64,000 nucleotides of DNA from Xenorhabdus szentirmaii DSM 16338 (GCF_002632585.1 NZ_NIBV01000001.1:1941203-2005202); one strand, 5' to 3'. Positions 44,749-54,797 are shown, counted from the stretch's first letter. The notes: generated by a model not told the origin, from the letters alone. Made by a program: numbers and translations.

Positions 44749-46338
44749 TTAAATTTTCAATACCAATTCCTGCATATTACCCACACCATCAATAAACTGC
44801 TCATCATGGGAAATCAAAACCATGGCACCGGCATAATCGTGTAATGCTTTCTGAAGCAGTTCTCGTGATTCAATATCCAGATGATTGTCTGGCTCATCCA
44901 ATAGCAATAGGGCGGGAGCATATGGGCCACAAAACAGACACGCCAGTGCAACCTTAAGTTGTTCGCCACCGCTCAGATTGCCGACAGGTTTTAATGCTTC
45001 TTCCCCACGAATGCGTAATTGCGCGAGGTGGGTTCGGTAGCGATCGTCAGTCCAGCCCGGAGACTGTAATTGAAAATTATGCAAAGCGGATTGATTTTTA
45101 TCCAGAAACGAAAAATGTTGATCCATCAGACGATAGGAGAGAGTGATTCGGCAAGTTCCTTGTTTGGGAGAGAGAAGCCCTGTCATGACTTTCAATAAGG
45201 TTGATTTTCCGCTGCCATTATTGCCGACAACAGCAAGACGTTCATTACTATTCATTGTGAGACTAATGGGGGAATCTGAGCCAAAAGGGAGAATAACATC
45301 CTGCAAGTGAAGTAACGGTGGGGTAGCAGTTTGTGGAGTGGCTACAGCAATGGACAGCGGATCAACAATTTCTAATTTCGTTCTGGCATCTGTGGCAAGT
45401 GAGCTATGCCTTTGTATTCGTTCTTCATGTAATTTTGCTTGTCGTGACAGAGTGGCCCCTGAACGATCCAACTGACGATCAAGAAGAATTTTAGCTTGGT
45501 TGGCATTTTCTCGCCGTTGCTTGTCCTGACTCTGCCTCTTGTTTATTTTTTCATGATCTTTTTGCTTGTCTTGCAATACTTGTTTCAAGCTTTTCTGGGT
45601 TTGTTCGGCTTCACGCTGAATACCCAGCCGGAGTTGTTCCTTACTTTCCAACCACGTCGCCCACCCGCCGATACTGCGGGATAACCTTAATCCGTTGAGT
45701 TCATAGACAATTGATGTATGTTGCAGCAATTGGGTATTGTGGGTAACCAGCAAAATACCGCCATTGAAAGCATCCAGCCATCGCGCTAGCCAAAGACGCC
45801 CTTGCCGATCAAGGTGATTGCTGGGTTCATCCAAAATCATAAAGCCGGCACCTTGTCTTTTTAGTGTCAATAGTTTGATTCGTGTTTGCTCTCCTCCGCT
45901 CAGGAAATTAAAAGGTTGGTTCAGTATGTTTGGATTGAGTTCACCTTCTGCTAGCAAAGATTCAACCTGAAATTGCCAATCCCAATTACCCTCCATCACA
46001 TCGAAATCGCTTGTGTCACCAACACCGGCCAGAACCCGCTCATTCGCCTTCATGATCTTGGTTAATCCCAGCATATCGGCGGCGTTGCCAGCAAAAGATG
46101 CCAAACCTTGTGATAAATAGCCCACATCACAAAAATGCCTTACACCGCCTTCGGTGGGTGAGATCTTTTGTGCCAATATAGATGCCAACCAAGACTTGCC
46201 AATACCATTACGCCCGACTAACGCATGTTGTTCTGCATTTAAAAACATATCAATACCTGAAAACAAAGGGGCTGCTTCACTGGAAAATTGATAGGCGATT
46301 TGTTTTGCTTCAATTAATTGTTGAGCGCCATATTGCAT
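44749..46338 (-). CDS. ABC-F family ATPase
   Basis: A 529-residue soluble protein with two ATP-binding cassettes in tandem and no membrane domain, as in ABC-F translation factors and ribosome-protection proteins. Cassette 1 has Walker A GRNGIGKS and signature LSGGEQ with ILDEPSNHLD. A charged linker of about 80 residues rich in Lys, Gln and Arg follows. Cassette 2 has GNNGSGKS, LSGGEQ and LLLDEPDNHLD. It is transcribed against its neighbours and splits secA from mutT, which are adjacent in E. coli. Candidate roles are ribosome rescue or antibiotic self-protection; which is not shown by the sequence. Confidence 0.88.
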   Translation of the reverse strand: MQYGAQQLIEAKQIAYQFSSEAAPLFSGIDMFLNAEQHALVGRNGIGKSWLASILAQKISPTEGGVRHFCDVGYLSQGLASFAGNAADMLGLTKIMKANERVLAGVGDTSDFDVMEGNWDWQFQVESLLAEGELNPNILNQPFNFLSGGEQTRIKLLTLKRQGAGFMILDEPSNHLDRQGRLWLARWLDAFNGGILLVTHNTQLLQHTSIVYELNGLRLSRSIGGWATWLESKEQLRLGIQREAEQTQKSLKQVLQDKQKDHEKINKRQSQDKQRRENANQAKILLDRQLDRSGATLSRQAKLHEERIQRHSSLATDARTKLEIVDPLSIAVATPQTATPPLLHLQDVILPFGSDSPISLTMNSNERLAVVGNNGSGKSTLLKVMTGLLSPKQGTCRITLSYRLMDQHFSFLDKNQSALHNFQLQSPGWTDDRYRTHLAQLRIRGEEALKPVGNLSGGEQLKVALACLFCGPYAPALLLLDEPDNHLDIESRELLQKALHDYAGAMVLISHDEQFIDGVGNMQELVLKI

Positions 46339-47100
46339 AAACGGTTTTTCCTTATTCTTTGAAAGAATGGCTCAATCTGAATCTATTTTGAAATGGATTT
46401 TTTTACACCGCTTGCTATCTGTTTTTACATGATATGTTCTTGTGAAGGGTAAAGTTTATTAACAGTTGAATGAAATGCAGCTTTTCAATTTAAGCTAATT
46501 TTATTGTTGTTTGCAAGAGATAATAACCCAGATTAAATAACCTGAATTATGCCCATAATTTATTTCACATGAGTCATAATCGTTATTTCAAAGCATTTAA
46601 TATCGAATAGGCACAACAATACCTTACGGCTGATTTTTGCCATTAATTCAATGAGATCGGCTTTAATTGCATATACCTTCCAACCGAAAAAAACCAAGCT
46701 TACATTGACAGGATTCTGACATTGCTATTCTTAAGCAAAAAACTAATGGATATCACTTTCTTTCGGCATTCACAGCTTCTGACAGAGAAGGGGAAAGTTG
46801 TGATGGCAATTCATTTATTTTTCAGAATTATGTCAATGTAATCTCTGTGTTGTTAATTTTTTCCCAATCCCTTAACCGGATGGTGACCATCTGTATTTTT
46901 TTGCTGTACTACCCATCAAAAACTTTATTTCGGGAAGCCGCAGATTATGAAAGACGATGATTTTGGCGAAATCAATAAAGGCAATGCCCTGTGATTTTTC
47001 TTTGCAAAAATTTTGATCGTGCCTCAGACTCTTAGTTCCTTTTTCGTTCCTTCCTCAAGTAGAGCTTCGTTTAAAGAGTAAACAGCAAGAAAAAATCATT
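46339..47100. other. AT-rich 760-base interval between the ABC-F gene and mutT
   Basis: No gene is supported. The only tidy frame is a 15-codon one at 46947-46994 (MKDDDFGEINKGNAL), without a clear ribosome site. The interval must hold the divergent promoters of the ABC-F gene and mutT. Together with the ABC-F gene it forms an insertion of about 2.4 kb in a conserved junction. Confidence 0.5.
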
Positions 47101-47505
47101 ATGGAAAAAAAACATCTGCATATTGCCGCAGGCATCATCAAAAATAGTCAAGATGAAATATTTATCACTCAGCGTCATGTTGATTCACATATGGGCGGTT
47201 TTTGGGAGTTTCCCGGCGGGAAACTTGAACAAGGAGAAACACCAGAACAAGCCTTGATTAGAGAATTAAGGGAAGAAGTTGGAATTACTGTCACCCATTG
47301 GGAGTTGATGGATACTATCCAACATGACTTTCCTGACAGAAATATTACGCTCTACTTTTTTATGGTTGATAAATGGGAAGATAAACCATTTGGTAAAGAA
47401 GGACAGCCTTTCCGCTGGGTCCCGCAATCAGCATTAATTGCGGATGAATTTCCACCTGCAAACCGCAGTATCGTGGCTTTTCTGACGAAAAATAATGCCC
47501 ATTGA
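47101..47505 (+). CDS. mutT: 8-oxo-dGTP diphosphatase MutT
   Basis: A 134-residue Nudix hydrolase that removes 8-oxo-dGTP from the nucleotide pool and prevents A-to-C transversions. The Nudix box GX5EX7REUXEEXGU is complete (GGKLEQGETPEQ followed by REVGI-type REEVGI). Length is near E. coli MutT (129). The ribosome site is weak. Confidence 0.95.
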   Translation: MEKKHLHIAAGIIKNSQDEIFITQRHVDSHMGGFWEFPGGKLEQGETPEQALIRELREEVGITVTHWELMDTIQHDFPDRNITLYFFMVDKWEDKPFGKEGQPFRWVPQSALIADEFPPANRSIVAFLTKNNAH

Positions 47506-47609
47506 AAAATAGAATTTAACCTCTTGAATTGAACAATTTTAAGATATTCATGTTACATCGCAGCATGTTCCGACCCATGGAGGACAGCTGCGATGTCAAC
47601 TGAATGATG

Positions 47610-47807
47610 CTACAAGTTTGGGTCTTCGCTCCAGTTCTCATTTTCTGAACAGTCACTCTGACTCGGTATTTTCTTTTCCTCGCTGGCCCATTCACCTAAG
47701 TCTATTAATTGGCAACGCTTGCTGCAAAATGGACGATGCGGGCTAATTTCTCCCCAAATGACGGTATTGCCACATGTTGGGCATTCAACCGTTAATACTT
47801 CAGACAT
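47610..47807 (-). CDS. yacG: DNA gyrase inhibitor YacG
   Basis: A 65-residue zinc protein that binds GyrB and inhibits gyrase. The four zinc cysteines are in VECPTCGN and [14 protein letters not shown]. The ATG at 47807 (MSEVLTVEC) follows AGGAGA and is the conserved start; an upstream in-frame start runs into repeat DNA. The tail is acidic. Confidence 0.95.
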   Translation of the reverse strand: MSEVLTVECPTCGNTVIWGEISPHRPFCSKRCQLIDLGEWASEEKKIPSQSDCSENENWSEDPNL

Positions 47808-47837
47808 TTCAATTTCTCCTGCACAACACGATTTGAA

Positions 47838-47905
47838 GGTTATCCTTCTCATTCTCAAGTTGCTGGGTGGTGTGCCGGGCAGCAACTTGGAATGCATTGG
47901 GTATA
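47838..47905. repeat. Palindromic repeat between yacG and zapD
   Basis: The core AAGTTGCTG (47857-47865) / CAGCAACTT (47880-47888) encloses a GC-rich loop. Flanks read TTCTCATTCTC and GGAATGCATTGGGTATAT, and the end resembles the TATACCC arm of the element at 5474. It separates two genes that are closely linked in E. coli. Confidence 0.75.
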
Positions 47906-47907
47906 TG

Positions 47908-48666
47908 TTAACAGCAGGCTAATTCAAATGACAAATTGGCAGGGACAATTCCATGCTCACTGTCCATAGGTAAAAAACGAATGGCAAAGCGAGTTTTGTA
48001 GCCAGAGACTTGCGGATAAGCCAGTGAATTTATATCAATGTCTAATTTTAATCTCAATAAATCAGCCTCATCTGCATTACCTTGAAAGAAACCATTATGG
48101 GCAATTCTAGGCGTAAAAGGTGCAGTTTGGCGTATCAGCCCCAAAATACTTTCTAATGCTCGTTGCAGGGGAGCAAGGCTATCTAGCCAGAGCTTGACGG
48201 TTTGATCTCTGCTTGATTGTGGCAAGTGCAGCCACAGGTGTAATGTCGGCAGATCAAAACTACAACACCCTCCCGGAATGCTGAGTCGCTGGCGAACCAT
48301 GTTAATCATCCGATCTTCTTTGATAGAGTGACCAAGCCGGGGAGCCTGACTCAGGGCTATGCTGCGTTCTTTGAGTTGTTCCGTTAAAGTATGGATCATC
48401 GCTGCATCAGCATTAGGAGCACTTAGCCAGTGTTTTAATTTTGTTTGTTGGCGTTCTAACTCTTTCAGTAATTCAGAACGGACTTCCCCACGCTCCAGGA
48501 TTTCAATTAACTCGGCAATGGTACGAAAGAACGCAAGGCTACTTGATTGTGAGTCAAGACAGCGCTGTTTTTCCAATTGTTGTAATGAAGACTCAATCCT
48601 CAACCATGAACGCATTTTTTCATTGAGTGGATGTTCAAAAATAATAGAGGAGGTTGCATCACTCAT
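47908..48666 (-). CDS. zapD: Z-ring associated protein ZapD
   Basis: A 252-residue protein that bundles FtsZ filaments by binding the FtsZ C-terminal tail. [16 protein letters not shown] at the start and the [23 protein letters not shown] end are typical. Its start overlaps the coaE end by eight bases. E. coli ZapD is 247 residues. Confidence 0.95.
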   Translation of the reverse strand: MSDATSSIIFEHPLNEKMRSWLRIESSLQQLEKQRCLDSQSSSLAFFRTIAELIEILERGEVRSELLKELERQQTKLKHWLSAPNADAAMIHTLTEQLKERSIALSQAPRLGHSIKEDRMINMVRQRLSIPGGCCSFDLPTLHLWLHLPQSSRDQTVKLWLDSLAPLQRALESILGLIRQTAPFTPRIAHNGFFQGNADEADLLRLKLDIDINSLAYPQVSGYKTRFAIRFLPMDSEHGIVPANLSFELACC

Positions 48667-49297
48667 TATGATTTTCCTGTCTGACTGATTTTGTTTTAAA
48701 CGCTTCTGCTTGTTTCAGATATTGCTGATGTAACTCCATTACACGGGAGGTTATGTCTTGCTCGCTCTGGTGGTTGGAAATGACATCATCTGCTTGTGCC
48801 AATCTTTGGTGGCGGCTGGCCTGTGCAGCCAAAATATTTTCAACGTGCTGACGAGTTACGCCATCACGGGCCATTGTTCGGCTGATTTGTATCTCAGGAG
48901 GGACATCGACAACCAAAATACGGTTTGCTAAGTGCATTAAATTATTTTCAATTAGCAAAGGAACAACCCAGATGACATAAGGGGCTGTAACTTGGCCTAA
49001 TTGCCGCCGTGTTTCTGTGTGTATCAATGGGTGTAAAAGCGCATTAAGCCATTGCTTTTCTATTGGAGAATCAAAGATTTTTTGACGTAACATTGCACGG
49101 TTAAGGTTACCGTCAGGAAGTAGTATATCAGCACCACAATGCTCAACGATTGCCTGCAATGCAGGCGTCCCGGCAGCAACCACTTCTCTGGCAATAACAT
49201 CTGCGTCAATAATGGGAGCGCCAAGGGACGAAAATACATTAGAGATAGTCGTTTTACCGCTACCAATTCCACCAGTGAGTGCAATAATATAATTCAT
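48659..49297 (-). CDS. coaE: Dephospho-CoA kinase
   Basis: A 212-residue kinase that phosphorylates dephospho-CoA, the last step of coenzyme A synthesis. The P-loop [11 protein letters not shown] is at about residues 8-17. The ATG at 49297 ([10 protein letters not shown]) follows AGGGAT and is chosen over upstream in-frame starts that would add 31 unconserved residues. The coaE-zapD-yacG order is conserved. Confidence 0.96.
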   Translation of the reverse strand: MNYIIALTGGIGSGKTTISNVFSSLGAPIIDADVIAREVVAAGTPALQAIVEHCGADILLPDGNLNRAMLRQKIFDSPIEKQWLNALLHPLIHTETRRQLGQVTAPYVIWVVPLLIENNLMHLANRILVVDVPPEIQISRTMARDGVTRQHVENILAAQASRHQRLAQADDVISNHQSEQDITSRVMELHQQYLKQAEAFKTKSVRQENHNE

Positions 49298-49435
49298 TCT
49301 ATCCCTTAAAACATAGTCTGATAGCATAATTAAATTGTAACTCAAGGGAGAGTGTTGGGCTATAAACAAACACGTTATTATTCCCGGCATTACGAGTGAT
49401 AGGTGATAAAAATAACGTCAAGCACAAAAGTGTTG

Positions 49436-50635
49436 TTACGCCAGTATGCTACCCAATTGAAATATAGGCAGGTACATGGCCAGAAGTAATAAACCGACAA
49501 CTAAAGCCATTATCAGCATCAACAGGGGTTCAAGTAATTGGACTAAATTATCCGCAAGGTTAATGGATTTTTCTTGATACCATTTTGCAATATTATGTAA
49601 AAATGACTCTAACTCTCCGGATTCTTCACCGATTGTGACAAATTGTTGACATAAAAAGGGAAAGCAAGTTGCTTTTTTTAAGGCTTCACTCATTGGTATC
49701 CCTTGTTGAATTTGCCTGTGCAAGCTGCTCACTCCCTTTATAAAAATAGGATGATGAGTGGCATTCAGGGCACACTCTAGCCCCATAGTGAGTGTTAATC
49801 CTGCTTTTTGGGTCATAAAAAGAATGTGAAATATCTGATTGGTTTGTTGGTAAATGATAAGTTTTTTAAATAGAGGAAGTTTTAGCAGAAGCATTTTTTC
49901 TTTCATTTTCACTTTGGGAAAACGATGGCGCAACCATAAATAAGCCGTCAATAAAATGCACATTATCAAAAGAATTAATGCGCCATAATGAATCAAAAAA
50001 TCAGAGCTGGACAGTACCCATGTTGTTAACCAAGGTAAAGTGGCATCGAAGGAGGAATACACTTGCCGAAATTCTGGCAAAACAAAAATCAGCATTAAAA
50101 TAATGACCATCAATGTTACGAAGGCAACAATTAAAGGATAACGATAAGCTTTTTGAATTTTTGCCCGCAATATATTTTGTTGCTCAAGTCGGGAGATAAT
50201 TAATTGACAGCAATTTTCAAGCTGACCAGTTTGCTCGCCAACTGCGATGATTTGGCAAAATAGTGTCGGAAATAGCTTTGGGTAACGTGCGAGCGTTGTG
50301 GAAAATGTTTCACCTTGACTGATTTTTTGAATGATGTCCGTTAATACACACCGCCAAAGAGCATACTTGCAATCTTGCAATAAAATAGTTAATCCCCGAA
50401 GTAAGGGGATGCCTGATGTCAGTAATGTACTTAATTGATGGATAAAATGCAGGCGATAAGAAATTTCTTTTTCGCTGTAATGAATCATCTCTTTGCACTT
50501 AATGGCATAAGGTTGTAATTCGAGATAATTTAATTGCTGAAATACACTTTTTTTACTTTGCCCAAGACTTTCTCCTTTAATGATATTTCCTTTGTTGTTA
50601 ATTGCTTTCCACTGATAAATAAATTCTATGTTCAT
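49436..50635 (-). CDS. hofC: Type IV pilus / type II secretion platform protein HofC (PilC/GspF family)
   Basis: A 399-residue inner-membrane protein with two GspF repeats (about 65-190 and 265-390) and three main hydrophobic segments near 170-190, 215-235 and 370-395. GEQTGQLENC and GEESGELESF are the paired glutamate-glycine motifs of the repeats. It would form the assembly platform for the PpdD pilin with the HofB ATPase. A 238-base interval separates it from hofB. Confidence 0.9.
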   Translation of the reverse strand: MNIEFIYQWKAINNKGNIIKGESLGQSKKSVFQQLNYLELQPYAIKCKEMIHYSEKEISYRLHFIHQLSTLLTSGIPLLRGLTILLQDCKYALWRCVLTDIIQKISQGETFSTTLARYPKLFPTLFCQIIAVGEQTGQLENCCQLIISRLEQQNILRAKIQKAYRYPLIVAFVTLMVIILMLIFVLPEFRQVYSSFDATLPWLTTWVLSSSDFLIHYGALILLIMCILLTAYLWLRHRFPKVKMKEKMLLLKLPLFKKLIIYQQTNQIFHILFMTQKAGLTLTMGLECALNATHHPIFIKGVSSLHRQIQQGIPMSEALKKATCFPFLCQQFVTIGEESGELESFLHNIAKWYQEKSINLADNLVQLLEPLLMLIMALVVGLLLLAMYLPIFQLGSILA

Positions 50636-50871
50636 ATGTTCTCATTGTTTTTCAAAAATGGTGCAGCTGCTATTTTTAAGGTTGCAGTTTTATTGGTTTA
50701 TTGACTTTGGTTACCGTTTTTATAAACAGATGGTTATCTCTGTTCCTGAGAGTTCCCGGTAATAAGTGAGAGGCCTTTGCCTCTCGCCATAGGTCAGCTT
50801 TTGGTTGGGTGATTTTGAGCTATTCGCATCAGGTTATGTGGAGCTATATGTACCTTGGCTCTTTCTTTTTC
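50636..50871. other. Structured insertion-like interval between hofB and hofC
   Basis: It contains a perfect 7-base hairpin GAGAGGC / GCCTCTC (50768-50785). On the minus strand an ATG overlaps the hofB stop as TAATG and opens a 26-codon frame starting MEKERAKVHIAPHNLMRIAQ. A second short minus-strand frame, MARGKGLSLITGNSQEQR, follows. The genes are directly adjacent in E. coli, so this may be an inserted element; I do not recognise it with certainty. Confidence 0.45.
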
Positions 50872-50873
50872 CA

Positions 50874-52409
50874 TTATGTGGCATCTTGATAATCATTGGG
50901 TATCACTTCTTGGCTGGTGATTTGATAAACCTCTTCAAGGGTTGTTATTCCTTTTTCCACTAACGCAAGGCCGGCCGAAAAAAGTGTTGAATCTTGTTGT
51001 GTGGTAAGTAAATGGGAAAGTGTATCCGTTGATCTTTCGGATAGAATTTGTTGGCGTTCAGGATTGATTTCGAGAAACTCATAGATGGCAGTTCTGCCAT
51101 AGTAGCCAGAAAAACAGTGGTCACAGCCTACTGCGTTCCATTTTTTTATCGCTAATGTGAGGGAGTCTGTTTTTCCTATAGGATTAGGGATCAATGTAAT
51201 ATTATTGTCTTGTTGGCGGCAATGTTGGCAGAGCTTCCGAACCAGTCTTTGCGCAATGATCAGTTTTACACATGATGCGGTGATATAACCTGAAATCCCC
51301 AGATTTTGCAGACGAGACAAGGTATCGATAGTGGAATTAGTATGGAGTGTTGATAAAACCAAGTGGCCTGTTTGAGCGGCTTTCATTGATATTTCGGCAG
51401 TTTCGTTATCACGAATTTCACCAACCATAATGATATCGGGATCTTGCCGTAACAATGCCCTGAGTATTTTGGCAAAATCGAGCCCAATTTTATTATTGAC
51501 GGGTGTTTGATTAATACCATTTAGTGGAATTTCGACAGGATCTTCAACACTGCAAATATTCATTTTTGCCTGATTTAAATATTGTAGGCAGCTATAGAGT
51601 GTGACAGTTTTTCCGCTCCCTGTGGGACCAGTCACTAAAATCATGCCTTGTGGCAAATTCAGTTTTTGTTTTAACAGTTGCAACTGTATTTCAGGCAGAC
51701 CAAGTTGCTGTAAGGATAATTGATGGATAGTGTTTAAAATGCGCAGGACTACCTTTTCTCCATGCAATATGGGGAGTGTTGATATACGTATTGCATAACT
51801 GTTTTTCCCATCGTTCCAATCAAATTGCCCATCTTGTGGCTGGCGTTTTTCAGCAATATTGAGCTTGCCCATGATTTTTAAGCGAGCGGGAATACTTACA
51901 CTCATTTGAACAGGGGGAGGAGGCATGAGATGTAAGATGCCATCAACCCGGATGCGTATTTGATAGCCATTTTGAGAAGGCTCAAAGTGGATATCAGATG
52001 ATCTTTTTTGTATCGACGTTAATATTGTTTGATTAATTAATTGAATGACAGGTGTGTCGGCGTCCTCATCAAGAACATGGTTGACTTGTGTCGGATAATG
52101 ATTCGGTTTACTGGCATCCAATTGCTCGATACGGTAAGGCGCAATATTATCATTTTCCTTACAATAATTTTTTTCTGATATTAATAGATTTTTTTCTGCC
52201 AGCATCGATTCTATTTTTGCCTGAGGCCAAATTTCAATATTTACGATTAAACCAGAAATAAAACGTAATGCGGCTATAAAATCTTCGTCAGGTGATTGGC
52301 AGCAGGCAATAGTAATAGCATGGCTATCCTTTTTTAAAATGATAGCCTGATGCTTTTGGCATAATTCTTTTATTTCTCTTTCTATTAAGGGATGTTCTTT
52401 GGTAATCAT
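50874..52409 (-). CDS. hofB: Type IV pilus assembly ATPase HofB (PilB/GspE family)
   Basis: A 511-residue hexameric secretion ATPase that powers pilin polymerisation. Walker A GPTGSGKT, the Asp box SVEDPVE, Walker B ILRALLRQDPDIIMVGEIRD and the His box are intact. The zinc tetracysteine (CQHC ... CDHC) is present. The N-terminal domain is divergent. It lies between ppdD and hofC. Confidence 0.94.
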   Translation of the reverse strand: MITKEHPLIEREIKELCQKHQAIILKKDSHAITIACCQSPDEDFIAALRFISGLIVNIEIWPQAKIESMLAEKNLLISEKNYCKENDNIAPYRIEQLDASKPNHYPTQVNHVLDEDADTPVIQLINQTILTSIQKRSSDIHFEPSQNGYQIRIRVDGILHLMPPPPVQMSVSIPARLKIMGKLNIAEKRQPQDGQFDWNDGKNSYAIRISTLPILHGEKVVLRILNTIHQLSLQQLGLPEIQLQLLKQKLNLPQGMILVTGPTGSGKTVTLYSCLQYLNQAKMNICSVEDPVEIPLNGINQTPVNNKIGLDFAKILRALLRQDPDIIMVGEIRDNETAEISMKAAQTGHLVLSTLHTNSTIDTLSRLQNLGISGYITASCVKLIIAQRLVRKLCQHCRQQDNNITLIPNPIGKTDSLTLAIKKWNAVGCDHCFSGYYGRTAIYEFLEINPERQQILSERSTDTLSHLLTTQQDSTLFSAGLALVEKGITTLEEVYQITSQEVIPNDYQDAT

Positions 52410-52477
52410 TAATTTTCTTCCTTATGACGATAATGAATGAGCATGTTTTTTTGAAATAAATGATTTAAATTGCCACC

Positions 52478-52900
52478 TCAAAACTTTAACGTTTCCTGAC
52501 ATTTTAATTTCAGTGATTCGTTTTCTGATTTACACAAGATTTTCCATTGTGTTATTCCTGTTTTAGTATCTTGAGTAGGTTTCAGCGTGATATTGAGTTC
52601 ACTGAGATTTTGTTGTCCTACGACAGTAATTTCTCCGTCTTTGACTGTAATGTCATTGACATAACGGCTGTTGTGAGTTGACGGAATGGAAGACTGGCCT
52701 GAGTGACAGCCTTTGTAATTTTCCGTTTCAAAACGACAAAGTTCCACGCCAGATTTATAAGGTACAATAGCTTGTAACATATCGGTCAATGCCGCTTTTT
52801 GGATATACCCCTGATAACTGGGAATGCCGATTGCACTCAAAATGGAGACAATGGCCATGACAACCATAACTTCCATTAATGTAAATCCTTTCTGATTCAT
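52478..52900 (-). CDS. ppdD: Type IV major pilin-like protein PpdD
   Basis: A 140-residue prepilin. The short leader MNQKG precedes FTLMEVMVVMAIVSILSAIG, with the glutamate at mature position 5 needed for assembly. Cleavage and methylation would require a prepilin peptidase encoded elsewhere. Two cysteine pairs lie in ELCRFETENYKGC and in the last 25 residues, probably forming disulfides. The ATG at 52900 has AAGGAAG upstream; a longer in-frame start would hide the leader. Confidence 0.93.
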   Translation of the reverse strand: MNQKGFTLMEVMVVMAIVSILSAIGIPSYQGYIQKAALTDMLQAIVPYKSGVELCRFETENYKGCHSGQSSIPSTHNSRYVNDITVKDGEITVVGQQNLSELNITLKPTQDTKTGITQWKILCKSENESLKLKCQETLKF

Positions 52901-53347
52901 TTTTTCTTCCTTGGTGTATTCAGTATTGGGGACACATTGCTGACTTGCAGATATACTTATCGTTTTCAAGCTGTAGCTTTGTTGGTTTACGTCCATTCAC
53001 TCTTGCCGCTGTTTTTAAAAAATTACGGAATCTTGGTACTGTCGGGAATTTAAGTTCCCGCGCCGTTGTGCTGCAACTCGAAATCCGTGGGATATCGTGA
53101 TGAGCAGCATGAAGGAAAAGGAAAAAAATAAAATAGCGTTAAGAATATTTGTAGAATCGAATCGAGAAATTAATTACCTGTTGCATTTTTTACAAAAAAT
53201 TTTTCGGGCGGGTTTGCAAATAAAATAAAAGAGCGCCACACACATTGATGTATGTTAAGGACTCATGAGTGAATCTGTTACACTTTAATCGTCCAATGGC
53301 GATCAGGCTCTGAATGGGTATAAACAACAAAGATAGAAGGTAACAGA
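52901..53347. other. Divergent intergenic region between ppdD and ampD, lacking nadC
   Basis: No gene is supported. E. coli has nadC here. Two repeat-like segments are seen: a minus-strand copy of AACAAAGCTACAGCTTGAAA near 52960-52990, and GTGCTGCAACTCGAAA near 53068-53083, next to a CGGGAA / TTCCCG hairpin (from 53044). The rest is AT-rich. Confidence 0.55.
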
Positions 53348-53890
53348 ATGAAACTACATAGCGGGTGGATTGACACAGCACGGAAGGTTATCTCTCCACA
53401 TTGTGATCTACGCCCAGAAGATGAGATTCCATCATTGTTGGTTATTCATAATATTAGCTTACCTCCCGGTAAGTTTGGTGGGCCGTATATTGACCAACTA
53501 TTTATGGGAACACTAAATCCTGAGGATGATCCTTTTTTTGAGGAAATTAAGCAATTGCGGGTTTCTGCCCATTGCCTGATTCGGCGTAATGGGGAAATTG
53601 TACAGTATGTTCCTTTTGACAAAAGAGCTTGGCATGCTGGTGCCTCTTGTTACCTTGGGCGTGACAGATGCAATGATTTTTCGGTAGGAATTGAACTGGA
53701 AGGTACTGATTATGAAGCATTTACTGAAATTCAGTACATTCAGCTGGCTGAAATCACTAAATTGCTCATCAGCCAATATCCTGATATCCGGAACAATATT
53801 ACAGGGCACAGTGATATCGCCCCCGGTAGAAAGACGGACCCGGGTCCTTATTTTTACTGGGAACAGTTTCGTCAACTATTGAAGGAGTGA
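53348..53890 (+). CDS. ampD: 1,6-anhydro-N-acetylmuramyl-L-alanine amidase AmpD
   Basis: A 180-residue cytoplasmic zinc amidase of peptidoglycan recycling. Zinc ligands His34, His154 and Asp164 and catalytic Glu116 are exactly at the E. coli positions. By removing anhydro-muropeptides it also keeps ampC-type beta-lactamase genes silent where AmpR is present. ampE follows after five bases. Confidence 0.96.
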   Translation: MKLHSGWIDTARKVISPHCDLRPEDEIPSLLVIHNISLPPGKFGGPYIDQLFMGTLNPEDDPFFEEIKQLRVSAHCLIRRNGEIVQYVPFDKRAWHAGASCYLGRDRCNDFSVGIELEGTDYEAFTEIQYIQLAEITKLLISQYPDIRNNITGHSDIAPGRKTDPGPYFYWEQFRQLLKE

Positions 53891-53895
53891 GTTGA

Positions 53896-54750
53896 ATGAC
53901 ACTCTTTATTTTATTGTTAATCCTGGCGTGGGAACGTGTTTTCAAGGTGGGGAACACTTGGCAGTTGGAACGCTATTTATCCCCGGTTTTTGCCAAAATA
54001 AAATCATATTCATTGTGGGGGAGCTTGGGAATAACTTTTTTATTCACCCTGTTAATTTGGAAATTACTTGATGTTTCGAGCTCTTTTGCATTTGGCCTTC
54101 CTGCAATTTTATTGAGCATTATCATAAGTTTGCTATGCATTGGTGCGGGAGGACTTCGGGCTGACTATCGCGGATATCTTCAGGCAGTTCGTCATGATGA
54201 TCTTGAGCAACAGAATGGTTATTTAGCCCGTCTGACAATGATTCAAGGGGTGTTATCTGATACAACCAAAGAAGAGCGGCTACGAGAGATACAGAATGCA
54301 TTAATTTGGATAAATTTCCGTTATTATCTTGCCCCCATTTTTTGGTTGATTGCTCTGGGACAATTTGGCCCTGCTATTTTGGTGGGATATGGATGTCTCA
54401 GAGCCTATCAGGAATGGCTGGCGCAGAATGCAACGGCAGTACAGCGAGCCCAATCTGGTGTTGATATTCTATTGCATTGGTTGGATTGGATTCCAGCACG
54501 TCTGGCAGGGATTGCCTATGCGCTGTTAGGTCATGGTGAAAAAGCGCTGCCTGCTTGGATCGCTTCACTCACTGATTTTCGTACATCCCAATATAAAGTG
54601 GTTAGCCAGCTGGCTCAATTTGCATTAAGCAAAGCACCTCATTTGAATTCGCTGGAAACACCAGTAGCTGCTGTTGCATTGGCTAAAAAAGCGACATTCA
54701 CGATTGTTATTATTGTTGCACTATTAACGGTTTATGGGGCGTTGGTTTGA
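53896..54750 (+). CDS. ampE: Inner-membrane protein AmpE
   Basis: A 284-residue membrane protein of the CobD/CbiB-like superfamily with about four hydrophobic segments (near 40-60, 65-85, 145-165 and 265-282). It is co-transcribed with ampD and implicated in beta-lactamase signalling, with unclear mechanism. The N-terminal MTLFILLLILAWERVFKVG is typical. Confidence 0.94.
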   Translation: MTLFILLLILAWERVFKVGNTWQLERYLSPVFAKIKSYSLWGSLGITFLFTLLIWKLLDVSSSFAFGLPAILLSIIISLLCIGAGGLRADYRGYLQAVRHDDLEQQNGYLARLTMIQGVLSDTTKEERLREIQNALIWINFRYYLAPIFWLIALGQFGPAILVGYGCLRAYQEWLAQNATAVQRAQSGVDILLHWLDWIPARLAGIAYALLGHGEKALPAWIASLTDFRTSQYKVVSQLAQFALSKAPHLNSLETPVAAVALAKKATFTIVIIVALLTVYGALV

Positions 54751-54797
54751 TATATAAAATGATGTGCTATTAATTTGATGATCATTTGATTGAAAAT

